The notes: a model not told the origin generated them from the sequence alone. DNA of 64,000 nucleotides from an uncultured Lachnospiraceae bacterium (GCA_910586255.1 CAJUHR010000003.1:1-64000); one strand, 5' to 3'. Numbered from the stretch's first letter, positions 1-6,420 are shown. Numbers and translations are program-made.

Positions 1-52
1 GAGCACGCGGCTGTTAACCGCGCTGTCGTAGGTTCAAGTCCTACTCGGGGAG
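1..52 (+). tRNA. tRNA-Asn (GTT), 3' part
   Basis: The window opens inside a tRNA. A 5-bp anticodon stem (CGCGG/CCGCG) encloses the loop CTGTTAA, giving anticodon GTT (Asn). A T arm (GTAGG, loop TTCAAGT, CCTAC) and the 3' acceptor strand TCGGGGA with discriminator G follow. No CCA is encoded. The 5' part lies outside the window. Confidence 0.9.
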
Positions 53-82
53 TTTTTCGCATATTATATATTGTGCGACCCC

Positions 83-154
83 GGCCCCATGGTCAAGCGG
101 TTAAGACATCGCCCTTTCACGGCGGTAACACGAGTTCGAATCTCGTTGGGGTCA
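83..154 (+). tRNA. tRNA-Glu (TTC)
   Basis: Complete 72-nt cloverleaf: acceptor GGCCCCA pairs with TGGGGTC, anticodon stem CGCC/GGCG encloses CTTTCAC (anticodon TTC, Glu), and the T arm is ACGAG/CTCGT around TTCGAAT. Discriminator A, no encoded CCA. It sits 30 nt after tRNA-Asn and 43 nt before tRNA-Cys, so the three are probably one transcript. Confidence 0.95.
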
Positions 155-197
155 CTTATTGGAATAAAAATTATTTCGGTGTATATATTGTTAATAT

Positions 198-268
198 GGC
201 GACATAGCCAAGTGGTAAGGCATGGGTCTGCAACACCCTGATCACCAGTTCAAATCTGGTTGTCGCCT
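198..268 (+). tRNA. tRNA-Cys (GCA), integration target
   Basis: Acceptor GGCGACA pairs with TGTCGCC and the discriminator is T, as usual for Cys. The anticodon loop CTGCAAC gives GCA. The T arm is ACCAG/CTGGT around TTCAAAT. The 3' 42 nt of this gene are repeated exactly at 6272, so the gene is the integration site of the element that follows. Its 3' half is probably supplied by the element, and the tRNA stays intact. Confidence 0.95.
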
Positions 269-270
269 CT
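227..270 (+). repeat. attL, 44-bp copy inside tRNA-Cys
   Basis: This 44-bp stretch, running from the anticodon loop to two bases past the discriminator, is identical to 6272-6315. The bases just outside differ at both ends (G versus T on the left, A versus T on the right), which fixes the core. Integration into the 3' half of a tRNA with a duplicated core is the usual outcome of tyrosine-recombinase integration. Confidence 0.95.
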
Positions 271-282
271 AATTTTAAAAGG

Positions 283-321
283 CTAGAATCCTTGATTTTT
301 CAAGGGTTCTAGTCTTTTTTT
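283..321 (+). terminator. Terminator downstream of tRNA-Cys, inside the element
   Basis: CTAGAATCCTTG (283-294) and CAAGGGTTCTAG (301-312) form a stem with an A/T loop, followed by TC and seven T. It lies just inside attL, so it came with the element and now ends the tRNA transcript. A similarly placed hairpin with the same loop follows attR. Confidence 0.85.
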
Positions 322-398
322 GGCGGAAACACCCATTTTCAATCCGACTAAAATATGCTATACTTTTCAAAAGCGATTGGCGGAAAAGTGGCGGAAAA
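321..398 (+). repeat. Left arm-type repeats TGGCGGAAA x3
   Basis: TGGCGGAAA occurs at 321, 378 and 389, all in the same direction; the last two are 11 bp apart. The same sequence occurs three times near the other end (6161, 6190, 6202). Short direct repeats inside both ends, next to the integrase gene, are what arm-type binding sites of Tn916/lambda-like integrases look like. Binding is inferred. Confidence 0.7.
336..364 (+). promoter_or_regulatory. Possible integrase promoter between arm sites
   Basis: A good -10 (TATACT, 359-364) lies 17 nt after a weak -35 (TTTTCA, 336-341), 44 bp upstream of the integrase ATG. It is flanked by the TGGCGGAAA repeats, so integrase bound there could repress its own gene. 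The -35 is poor, so this is tentative. Confidence 0.4.
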
Positions 399-407
399 GA
401 GGAACGG

Positions 408-1580
408 ATGAAGTACACTCCTATTGAAATTAATAAGAGGACAAGGACAATCAAGGGAAAAAAATATGTCTATTATGAGGCAAGGTGTACGGTGCAGCTA
501 GCTAAGGAATCTTATCGGGAGAATGGGAGCGGTAAGACCAGGCAGGCGGCTAAGGATGCACTGTTGAAAAAGCTGGATGCAGAGGAAAAGAAAAATCTGA
601 CAAGCGTTCCGGTTAAATCAGAAACCTTGAGTGACGCAATCGACCATTTTCTAAAATATAAATTGTCGGAGGGTTGGGCAGAATCAACATATAGCAGGAA
701 CCAGAGGACAAGGGAGAACCAGATTGAAACATATTCCATAGGAATGAAGCACCCATTAGAAGTAACTCATAATGATATTCTGGAATATTTAGAGCAATTA
801 AGATCGTATAAGTATAGTAAAAGCACTTTGGACAAAGCTTATTCACTATTGCAACTATACTTTAATTATGTTTATCAGGATAACCGGATGCAAAATCCAT
901 GCTATGGCATAAAGATAGGGTATGCGCCCAAACTGGAAGAAGATCAGGTGCTGACATCTGAAGAGGTTGCAAGGGTTTTTAAGGCTTGTGACAGATTAGG
1001 AGGTAATACAGATATTATAAAATTTGCATTTATGACATATGAACGGCCTGGAGAAGTTTCTACATTGAAATTCTCTGATTGGAGCAGACAGACCAAAACA
1101 GTCAAAATCAATCGGACATATACAGAGGATGCTGAGGGTAAAAAGATAGTTAGTGCAGAGGGCAAGACGAAAACAAAAACATCTACAAGGACAATTAAAC
1201 TATCAGAAATGGCTAACGACCTACTTATCAAGAGATATAACCAGAGATGGCAGACGCTAGGAAAAAGGCCAGGCTCTTCCTATATCTGGACACAGAAAAA
1301 GGATTCGGGTAAACCGATAGATTATAACACACTCCGGCGACTGTTTAACAAAGTTTTAGAAGTAGCAGAGGTGGAGAAACATATAACGCTTCATGGTTTA
1401 CGGCATTCAGGGATAACATTTTATGGAAAAGACAGAGATCAATTTCTAACTATATCAAAAAACGCCGGACATTCAAGGCCAAGCATAACGGAGGATATTT
1501 ATTCTCATGTGCTTGATGAACATAAGGATGCCGCTGTAAAATCTGCCGATAACTTGAATAAGATTTTTAATCAGCAATGA
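408..1580 (+). CDS. Tyrosine recombinase / integrase
   Basis: This 390-aa phage-type integrase excises and integrates the element at tRNA-Cys. An N-terminal arm-binding-like region (about 1-65) is followed by a SAM-like core-binding domain (about 70-165) and a C-terminal catalytic domain. Visible catalytic residues are Arg213 (in YERPGEV), His329 and Arg332 (HGLRH), His355 (AGHS) and nucleophile Tyr365 (EDIYSH). Length and layout fit Tn916-like and phage integrases. The ATG is preceded by AAAAGAGG. The gene starts 138 bp inside attL and reads into the element, the usual position. No separate excisionase is obvious; the small RHH or XRE proteins could fill that role. Confidence 0.95.
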   Translation: MKYTPIEINKRTRTIKGKKYVYYEARCTVQLAKESYRENGSGKTRQAAKDALLKKLDAEEKKNLTSVPVKSETLSDAIDHFLKYKLSEGWAESTYSRNQRTRENQIETYSIGMKHPLEVTHNDILEYLEQLRSYKYSKSTLDKAYSLLQLYFNYVYQDNRMQNPCYGIKIGYAPKLEEDQVLTSEEVARVFKACDRLGGNTDIIKFAFMTYERPGEVSTLKFSDWSRQTKTVKINRTYTEDAEGKKIVSAEGKTKTKTSTRTIKLSEMANDLLIKRYNQRWQTLGKRPGSSYIWTQKKDSGKPIDYNTLRRLFNKVLEVAEVEKHITLHGLRHSGITFYGKDRDQFLTISKNAGHSRPSITEDIYSHVLDEHKDAAVKSADNLNKIFNQQ

Positions 1581-1942
1581 GAGATGCAGGAGAGGGAGAG
1601 ATACCCTCTCCTTTTTCGTTGACTATATTATATAGTAGAAAGAAGCCATTTTTGTTGGATGCGGAGCCGGGAGGAGCATCGCCGAGGTGCCTCCGGCTCT
1701 CGTAGCGGCAAGTAGTCCATGGCCGTTTTGTGCTTCCCCGCAAGGGAAGCATAAAGCGGTGATGGACGGGCGAAAAGGATTACCAGCGCGGTTATATTGT
1801 GGAAGTTTGGAAGCCTCGCAGAGCCAGTTAAGCCATTTTCGTAGAAAATGGTATAACTGGCTATACCATTTGCCTTGAAATGTTCTGGACTTCTTACATG
1901 ATATGTTTGGCTGGAAAAATAAATAGACGGAGGTAGCGCAGT
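1581..1942 (+). other. Hairpin-rich intergenic segment, candidate oriT
   Basis: No gene is seen in these 362 bp, but three inverted repeats are packed together. 1664-1699 pairs GAGCCGG with CCGGCTC (one bulge). 1715-1767 is a long imperfect stem whose core is GCTTCCC/GGGAAGC with outer arms GTCCAT/ATGGAC. 1822-1862 pairs AGCCAGTTA with TAACTGGCT and encloses CCATTTTC/GAAAATGG. Plasmid oriT regions for MobV relaxases lie just upstream of mob and are rich in such repeats, so this is the best oriT candidate; the nick site cannot be placed. It could instead hold a structured RNA. Confidence 0.5.
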
Positions 1943-2701
1943 ATGCACGTTGAGAAATTCCAGAAAAACGCGGTGGGTCATATGCTTAAGCATTATAGCA
2001 GGAGTTCCGCGAATTTCAGTAATAAGGAGATTGACCATGCACGTTCTGACTTTAACTATAATCTTGCTCCAAAGCGGAAACAATATGATATAGAATACTA
2101 TAAAAAACGTTTATCAGAGGTTAAATGCCAGAACCGGGCAGATGTTAAGACGCTATGCGATTGGATTATCACTTTGCCTAAGGAAGCTTTTACTGAGGAG
2201 CAGGAAAGATGCTTTTTTCAATCGGCATATGATTTTATGGTTAAGAAATATAGAGAGGAAAATGTTATATCTGCATGGGTACATAAAGATGAAGCAGGAC
2301 AAGCACATATGCACTTTGCTTTTATTCCTATTTGTATTGATAAGAAAAAAGGAATTGAAAAGGTATCAGCTAAGGAAGTGCTTACCCGTGATGAATTAAG
2401 AAGTATCCATAAGGATATGTCAAAATACATGGAACGAATATTTGGTTATGATGTTGGGATTTTGAATGGAGCAACGGCAGGAGGAAATAAGAGTGTTATT
2501 GAGTTAAAGACGAAAGACCTTCAACGGGAAATTAAGGCTTTAGAAGAAGTAAAAAGGCAATCGGTCATTGAGATGGTACATACAATAAAGAAAACACCTA
2601 AAATTTTATCGGATATTTCAAAAGCCATAAAGATAGCCATAGGAAAGGAACAGCCGCAACCAGAACAGAAGCGTAACCGGACATATGAACGGAGTCGATA
2701 A
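1943..2701 (+). CDS. MobV-family (Mob/Pre) relaxase
   Basis: This 252-aa protein is related to the plasmid mobilization relaxases of pMV158 type, which nick oriT and pilot single-stranded DNA into a recipient. Visible family features are an early KHYSR motif (His17, matching the catalytic KHNER region of MobM), an NKEID...HARSDFNYNL block (about 27-45) and the metal-binding HKDE...AHMHFAF motif (about 113-125). It is about half the length of MobM, so the long C-terminal part for dimerization or membrane contact is mostly missing; the last 60 residues are basic and coiled-coil-like. The ATG follows GGAGGTAGCGCAGT. The element has no coupling protein or secretion channel, so it would rely on a resident conjugative element. 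Confidence 0.9.
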   Translation: MHVEKFQKNAVGHMLKHYSRSSANFSNKEIDHARSDFNYNLAPKRKQYDIEYYKKRLSEVKCQNRADVKTLCDWIITLPKEAFTEEQERCFFQSAYDFMVKKYREENVISAWVHKDEAGQAHMHFAFIPICIDKKKGIEKVSAKEVLTRDELRSIHKDMSKYMERIFGYDVGILNGATAGGNKSVIELKTKDLQREIKALEEVKRQSVIEMVHTIKKTPKILSDISKAIKIAIGKEQPQPEQKRNRTYERSR

Positions 2702-2711
2702 GGGAGGCACT

Positions 2712-3137
2712 ATGAGAGAAAAACAGATAACTATAACACAAAAAGAACTGGACGGACTTGTCCAGAAAGAATTTGAAAAGAGGCGGCGTATCCTCTTTGA
2801 TATGTGTATAGAGGGATATGAGCCAGACATTACTTATAAAGAGAAAAAGTTTTTTGGCAATCGATTTATTGTGATTAATGGTAAGAACTGGGATAAGATA
2901 TGGAAATATTTTACAAAGGTTTCAGAAGATTTGATGGACGCCAGGGAGATATTGGAGATTACAGAGCCATTTTATAAAAGATATCATAATCTTCATGAGC
3001 AGGATGTAAGGCAGGAATATCCATTTACATCCTTTGATGAATATATAAAGATGGTTGATGCGGAGTATACATCCGAGGAATTTGAACGGGTTCGGGAAGA
3101 GTTTGAAGAGTATCTTACGGAAGATGAGGAAAGGTAG
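2712..3137 (+). CDS. Unknown small acidic protein after mob
   Basis: I do not recognise this 141-aa protein. It is charged, with a basic N-terminal third and a very acidic tail ending in EEYLTEDEER; no membrane segment or signal is seen. A start at 2712 is preferred over the in-frame ATG at 2685 because GGGAGG lies 5 nt upstream and it does not overlap mob, which ends at 2701. The 10-bp gap suggests co-transcription, so it may be a mobilization accessory factor or a passenger. Confidence 0.75.
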   Translation: MREKQITITQKELDGLVQKEFEKRRRILFDMCIEGYEPDITYKEKKFFGNRFIVINGKNWDKIWKYFTKVSEDLMDAREILEITEPFYKRYHNLHEQDVRQEYPFTSFDEYIKMVDAEYTSEEFERVREEFEEYLTEDEER

Positions 3138-3138
3138 C

Positions 3139-3164
3139 GCCGAGGTGCGTATGCACCCCGGCGA
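3139..3164 (+). terminator. GC-rich hairpin after the mob operon
   Basis: CGCCGAGGTGC and GCACCCCGGCG form a strong stem with a GTAT loop directly after the stop codon at 3137. There is no T run, so termination is not certain. The 11-base arm CGCCGAGGTGC also occurs at 1680-1690 upstream of mob, so the two sites may share a binding protein. Confidence 0.5.
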
Positions 3165-3193
3165 GGTTGTATAGAGCATGGAAAAATGGGTTT

Positions 3194-4069
3194 TTATTGA
3201 AAGAATACATGATCTGGTGTTGGAAAATCAAGATTTAGCACCTGATTCGATCCCATATAGGCAGTTCCATTCACTCTGATGTAATATACTGCATGACTTC
3301 CTGTTCCAGAAACAGTGGCTTTTAATCCTAAAGCTTTTGCAAGAGAACAAGCCGTCATAGCATACTCTCCACAGACTCCTCTTTTATCAATCAAAACAGA
3401 ATACTCTGCGTTTCTGTTTGATGTATTCTCAAGTACATATTGTCCCTGTGCAAGCACTTTCTGAATTTCTCTTGCCTTATCCATTTCAGACATATTCTCG
3501 AAATCCATACCGTTCAGCCAGTTACAAAACCACTGATACAGAGCCTGCGTATTATGGACATTTTTGTTGTAATCCTCCTGAGAAACATACATCTGAGTTC
3601 CAGTATCTGGATTTGTAGAGTTCCCTACCGGTGGAATATAATACTTATCCGTCTGATTAGTTAACAGTGCTTGAACATTTTCATTACAAATGTTGATGCT
3701 GTTTCCATTAACACCAATCAGTCCAGTATTTCCGAGTCTTAAATTCCACTCATCAATCTTCCCAGCCAGAGGATGAGCCGGGTCATATCCTGCATTGTGA
3801 TTTACACCGCCAGTAGTTGTACCATTATTCACAGTCATGGTTTGCGTCTGAACAACATCATCTACAACCCATGCGCCAGCTTCATTTACCTGGTAGCCGT
3901 CCGGTGTGAGGGTATTAGTTAAGGGCGCTCCATTTTCCATATAGTAACATTCCGCGATGCCGTCATTATTATGATCAAGCCATTGCCATTCTCCGGCCAA
4001 GGAAGTTCCAGCCATGGAAAGGCTTATTACGATTGCTAATGTTACACTTGCTTTTTTTCGTTTCATCAT
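3194..4069 (-). CDS. Secreted transglutaminase-like protein (element cargo)
   Basis: This 291-aa protein starts with a Sec signal peptide (MMKRKK, a hydrophobic stretch, SLAGEW cleavage region). A segment at about 27-45, with WQWLDHNNDGIAECYY, resembles the aromatic repeats of cell-wall-binding proteins. The C-terminal third is a transglutaminase-like cysteine domain: GVCGEYA (Cys233), SHAVYY (His259) and a likely third residue at LNLD (Asp281). Such bacterial domains usually act as proteases, peptidases or cross-linkers at the cell surface; the substrate cannot be told. It is the only gene on the minus strand of the element and looks like cargo rather than a mobility gene. GGAG lies 7 nt before the first ATG. 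The C terminus is short after the Asp, ending in VFFQ. Confidence 0.85.
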   Translation of the reverse strand: MMKRKKASVTLAIVISLSMAGTSLAGEWQWLDHNNDGIAECYYMENGAPLTNTLTPDGYQVNEAGAWVVDDVVQTQTMTVNNGTTTGGVNHNAGYDPAHPLAGKIDEWNLRLGNTGLIGVNGNSINICNENVQALLTNQTDKYYIPPVGNSTNPDTGTQMYVSQEDYNKNVHNTQALYQWFCNWLNGMDFENMSEMDKAREIQKVLAQGQYVLENTSNRNAEYSVLIDKRGVCGEYAMTACSLAKALGLKATVSGTGSHAVYYIRVNGTAYMGSNQVLNLDFPTPDHVFFQ

Positions 4070-4233
4070 ACATGTACTCCTTTACATATTAATTAGTCTT
4101 ATTATAGCTTACATATGAAGTGTTAACAACCATGGAAGCATAGAGGATATATAAATATACTCGGTATGATTATACATCTTATTTATATATATGGCAACAT
4201 TTATAATAAATGTATTAATAGAAAGGGTATTTT

Positions 4234-4440
4234 ATGGGCCAGGTTAAAATCAGATTGGGAACGCTTTTAACTGAAAAGGGTGTAAGCAAAAATAAGATAT
4301 GTAAGTATTGCGATATGCAGAGAACGCAATTAAACCGTTATATTAATAATCAGATGGATAGGGTTGATCTTGCAATTCTTGCCAGGTTATGTGAATATCT
4401 GGAATGTGAGATATCGGACTTATTAGAATATGAAAAATAA
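4234..4440 (+). CDS. XRE/Cro-type HTH regulator
   Basis: This 68-aa protein is a single helix-turn-helix domain of the small Cro/YozG kind (RLGTLLTEKGVSKNKICKYC... then LARLCEYLECEISDLLEY). It probably controls element genes. It reads away from the cargo gene across a 164-bp AT-rich intergenic region and lies just before the predicted replication origin. AAAGGG precedes the ATG. A regulator of replication or of excision is the likely role; the target is not shown. Confidence 0.85.
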   Translation: MGQVKIRLGTLLTEKGVSKNKICKYCDMQRTQLNRYINNQMDRVDLAILARLCEYLECEISDLLEYEK

Positions 4441-4490
4441 GGAGCTGGAAGGGCTTCTTTTTTTGTGTCATAGATTTGGATTCAATTAAA

Positions 4491-4525
4491 CAGAAGTCTA
4501 GGGATAGTATTACCCTAGACTTCTG
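4491..4525 (+). other. Predicted rolling-circle origin: stem-loop with TAGTATTAC
   Basis: CAGAAGTCTAGGG (4491-4503) and CCCTAGACTTCTG (4513-4525) form a perfect 13-bp stem around the 9-nt loop ATAGTATTA. The loop and first stem base read TAGTATTAC (4505-4513), which fits the NANTATTAC nonanucleotide nicked by CRESS-DNA virus Reps. Known nicking lies between the seventh and eighth bases, here between 4511 and 4512. The Rep gene starts 390 bp downstream. Direct repeats of TGTGTCAT at 4464-4471 and 4524-4531 could be Rep-binding iterons. Stem and nonamer are seen; function is inferred. Confidence 0.75.
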
Positions 4526-4769
4526 TGTCATGTGTCTAAGATGCTGAGAAGTAAGGATTTATGCAGGTTTGCGGCCTTTATTTTAAGCACATAGAGATTG
4601 TGCCAGGGAAGCTTATACTGTGCCAAAAATGTTAACAGAATGTTCACAATTTTTCTGCCGCCATTTGTCGCCAATCACTACATATTATCTGTGCAACAAA
4701 TAAGCACTGATTCATGTAGTAAGTGCCGGGAATGAAATCCCCGGCACGTGTTAAACCAGGAGGCAATCA
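4526..4769 (+). promoter_or_regulatory. Origin-proximal regulatory region upstream of the RHH-rep pair
   Basis: No gene is seen. Two GTGCCA boxes (near 4594 and 4619) and a strong inverted repeat GTGCCGGG/CCCGGCAC (4723-4730 and 4740-4747) lie between the stem-loop and the RHH gene. The repeat, 23 bp before the RHH start codon, is a good operator candidate for the RHH protein, as in CopG-like copy control. There is no clear -35/-10 pair. Confidence 0.45.
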
Positions 4770-4928
4770 ATGAAACAATATAAGTATGACAGATATACAT
4801 TAAGACTGTCCAAGGAAATGACAGCTTATGTAAAGGCGGAATCGGCACGAAGAGGAATTGCACCAACAACATTTATCAAGGTTGTTTTGGGAGAGTATAA
4901 GGAGGCAGAAAGACTTGGCAGAAGATAG
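4770..4928 (+). CDS. Small ribbon-helix-helix protein, possible copy-control repressor
   Basis: A 52-aa ORF starting at ATG 4770, with CCAGGAGG upstream. The pattern YTLRLSKEMTAYVKAESA then RRGIAPTTFIKVVLGEY is that of an Arc/CopG ribbon-helix-helix domain (one strand, two helices). It overlaps the Rep start by 14 bp, so the two are translationally coupled. CopG-like proteins often repress the rep gene of rolling-circle plasmids; that job is inferred from position. The inverted repeat at 4723-4747 is a candidate operator. Confidence 0.75.
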   Translation: MKQYKYDRYTLRLSKEMTAYVKAESARRGIAPTTFIKVVLGEYKEAERLGRR

Positions 4929-6123
4929 GAAGGAATTGAAATTAAAGAATGATACACGTTCTCGGTCATGGTTTATTGTGTGTCCAAACGTGGATAAAAA
5001 TGGTGTCTGTGGCTTGACAGCAGAGGAAGCAGGCAAGTTATCTGAACAAGAATTGTGCGAATATGTGGTTTGTCAATGGGCTTCCAGCACCAGGCAGGCG
5101 GCTTGTCTGTATTGTGTATCGAAAGAGGGAATGAAACACTTACATATTGTTCTTTGCGGAAATAATCCGATTCGATTCAGCAGGGTAAAAAAGTTTATTG
5201 GAGATAAAGGCCATATTGCAATGACAAAAGGAAATAAAGAGCAGGTAGAGGCTTACATAAATAAGACGGGCAAGTTTGAGGAAAAAGGTGAGGTCATTCT
5301 GGCAAAAGCCCAGGAAGGTGAACTGATCGGGAGGCAAGGCCGCAGAGCAGACATTGAATTGATTCGGGATGCTATAGACCGTGGGATGTCATGGCAGGAA
5401 GTCCGGCGACTGAATGATAATTTTTTTGACAGTCGTATGACAGCTATGATCAAGAATATGTATTTTGATAAACGCGCACAAGAAACACCATTTAAGAGGA
5501 ATGTAGCCGTTCACTGGCTTTTCGGCGAAAGTGGGAGCGGCAAGACTGGAATCATTTTTGACTTAATTGCAAGACATGGCGAGGGCAATGTATATCTTGT
5601 ATCAGATTACCAAAATCCATTTGACAATTATGCAGGAGAGCCGATTGTTATATTAGATGAATTTCGAGGACAGCTTCCCTATGCAACTGTATTGAGTATG
5701 CTGGAGGGCTATAAAAAAGAAGTCCACTGCCGTTATGCGAATGTAATGGGCTTGTGGACGGATGTGTATATCACTACAATTAAAACGCCGGAGCAGGTGT
5801 ATGCTAAAATGATTGATAAAGAGGAAGCAGATACAGACCCGATTGGACAGTTGCTAGGGCGTATCAAATATTTCAGCTATTGTTATAGGGTCAACCGCCC
5901 AGACGGAGCAAAAAAGGATAGGGACGGACATCCAGCAGATTTTTACCGCTTTACAATCACTGGTGAAAACTACCGGAATATGAAAGACAGCTTTACAGAA
6001 GGAACCAAAATTCAGCAGATTCAGAAAGCCGCCCGGAGGGACTATCTGGATAATTATGCCAGACCAGATGATACTGTAGAATCCTTTTGGATAAAGCCAG
6101 GTGTAAAGCCTCTGATTTTATAA
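4915..6123 (+). CDS. rep: CRESS-type replication initiator (HUH endonuclease + SF3 helicase)
   Basis: A 402-aa Rep for rolling-circle replication. The HUH nuclease domain shows motif I-like WFIVCPN (about 19-25), motif II KHLHIVLCG (His75, His77) and motif III AYINK (Tyr114 as nicking tyrosine, Lys117). A superfamily 3 helicase follows: Walker A GESGSGKT (204-211), Walker B IVILDEF (244-250) and a motif C-like VYITTIKTP (284-292), where the usual Asn of viral Reps is not kept. This two-domain plan is that of circovirus and geminivirus Reps and of their bacterial plasmid relatives. A TTG start at 4915 is chosen because GGAGG lies 9 nt upstream; an in-frame TTG at 4858 has no such site. A terminator follows directly. 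Confidence 0.88.
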   Translation: MAEDRKELKLKNDTRSRSWFIVCPNVDKNGVCGLTAEEAGKLSEQELCEYVVCQWASSTRQAACLYCVSKEGMKHLHIVLCGNNPIRFSRVKKFIGDKGHIAMTKGNKEQVEAYINKTGKFEEKGEVILAKAQEGELIGRQGRRADIELIRDAIDRGMSWQEVRRLNDNFFDSRMTAMIKNMYFDKRAQETPFKRNVAVHWLFGESGSGKTGIIFDLIARHGEGNVYLVSDYQNPFDNYAGEPIVILDEFRGQLPYATVLSMLEGYKKEVHCRYANVMGLWTDVYITTIKTPEQVYAKMIDKEEADTDPIGQLLGRIKYFSYCYRVNRPDGAKKDRDGHPADFYRFTITGENYRNMKDSFTEGTKIQQIQKAARRDYLDNYARPDDTVESFWIKPGVKPLIL

Positions 6124-6130
6124 TGTAAGA

Positions 6131-6154
6131 AAAAAGCCGGAAACGGCTTTTTTT
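6131..6154 (+). terminator. Terminator after rep
   Basis: AAAAGCCG, loop GAAA, then CGGCTTTT and further T's form a typical intrinsic terminator 10 bp after the rep stop codon. Confidence 0.9.
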
Positions 6155-6160
6155 GTTGCA

Positions 6161-6211
6161 TGGCGGAAACATTTATGGTAAAATAAATTTGGCGGAAAAA
6201 GTGGCGGAAAT
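6161..6211 (+). repeat. Right arm-type repeats TGGCGGAAA x3
   Basis: TGGCGGAAA occurs at 6161, 6190 and 6202 in the same direction as the left set; the last two are 12 bp apart (11 bp on the left). The close match of number, spacing and direction supports integrase arm-binding sites for both ends. Confidence 0.7.
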
Positions 6212-6271
6212 ATTTCTCTCAATAAAAGAAAATGCTTGAAAATCAATGGATTTTAGGAAATTAAAAGAGGT

Positions 6272-6315
6272 TCTGCAACACCCTGATCACCAGTTCAAAT
6301 CTGGTTGTCGCCTCT
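6272..6315 (+). repeat. attR, 44-bp copy of the tRNA-Cys 3' end
   Basis: Exact copy of 227-270. It lacks the D arm and the 5' acceptor strand, so it is no functional tRNA. It marks the right end of the element. Confidence 0.95.
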
Positions 6316-6420
6316 TTAGAAAACAGAGCGGAAAGCGTTGATTTTACAAGGCCTCCGCTCTTTTTTTGTGGGAAAAACCCATTTTCATTTTTCCTGAATA
6401 TGCTAAATCGTCTGCACAAT
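6316..6420 (+). repeat. Sequence resembling the element's left end, with terminator
   Basis: A hairpin (GAGCGG...CCGCTC, 6326-6360) followed by seven T is an intrinsic terminator. The segment aligns with 271-365 inside the left end: both have the loop TTGATTTT.CAAGG, a T7 run, then (G/T)GGAAA..ACCCATTTTCA and ATATGCTA. This suggests that the sequence right of attR is either the left end of an older related element or a host terminator that was once captured. No intact gene is seen between here and 6757; a 68-codon minus-strand ORF (6344-6550) has no ribosome site. Confidence 0.6.

Larger units (their letters stand above)
227..6315 (+). mobile_element. Integrative mobilizable element with CRESS-type Rep (about 6.1 kb)
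   Basis: The element is bounded by a perfect 44-bp repeat derived from tRNA-Cys. In order it holds a tyrosine recombinase, a hairpin-rich segment, a MobV-family relaxase, a small unknown acidic protein, a secreted transglutaminase-like protein on the opposite strand, an XRE regulator, a stem-loop with a circovirus-type nonanucleotide, a ribbon-helix-helix protein and a Rep with HUH nuclease and SF3 helicase motifs. Three direct TGGCGGAAA repeats lie inside each end. There are no type IV secretion genes, so transfer would need a helper. The gene set implies an excised circle that replicates by rolling circle. Bacterial plasmids with CRESS-like Reps are known; this cargo and origin arrangement I have not seen described. 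Confidence 0.9.

Noticed and set aside
4858..6123. TTG at 4858 as the start of Rep
   Set aside because: It has no ribosome site and lies well inside the RHH gene; TTG 4915 has GGAGG at the right distance and gives a normal N terminus.
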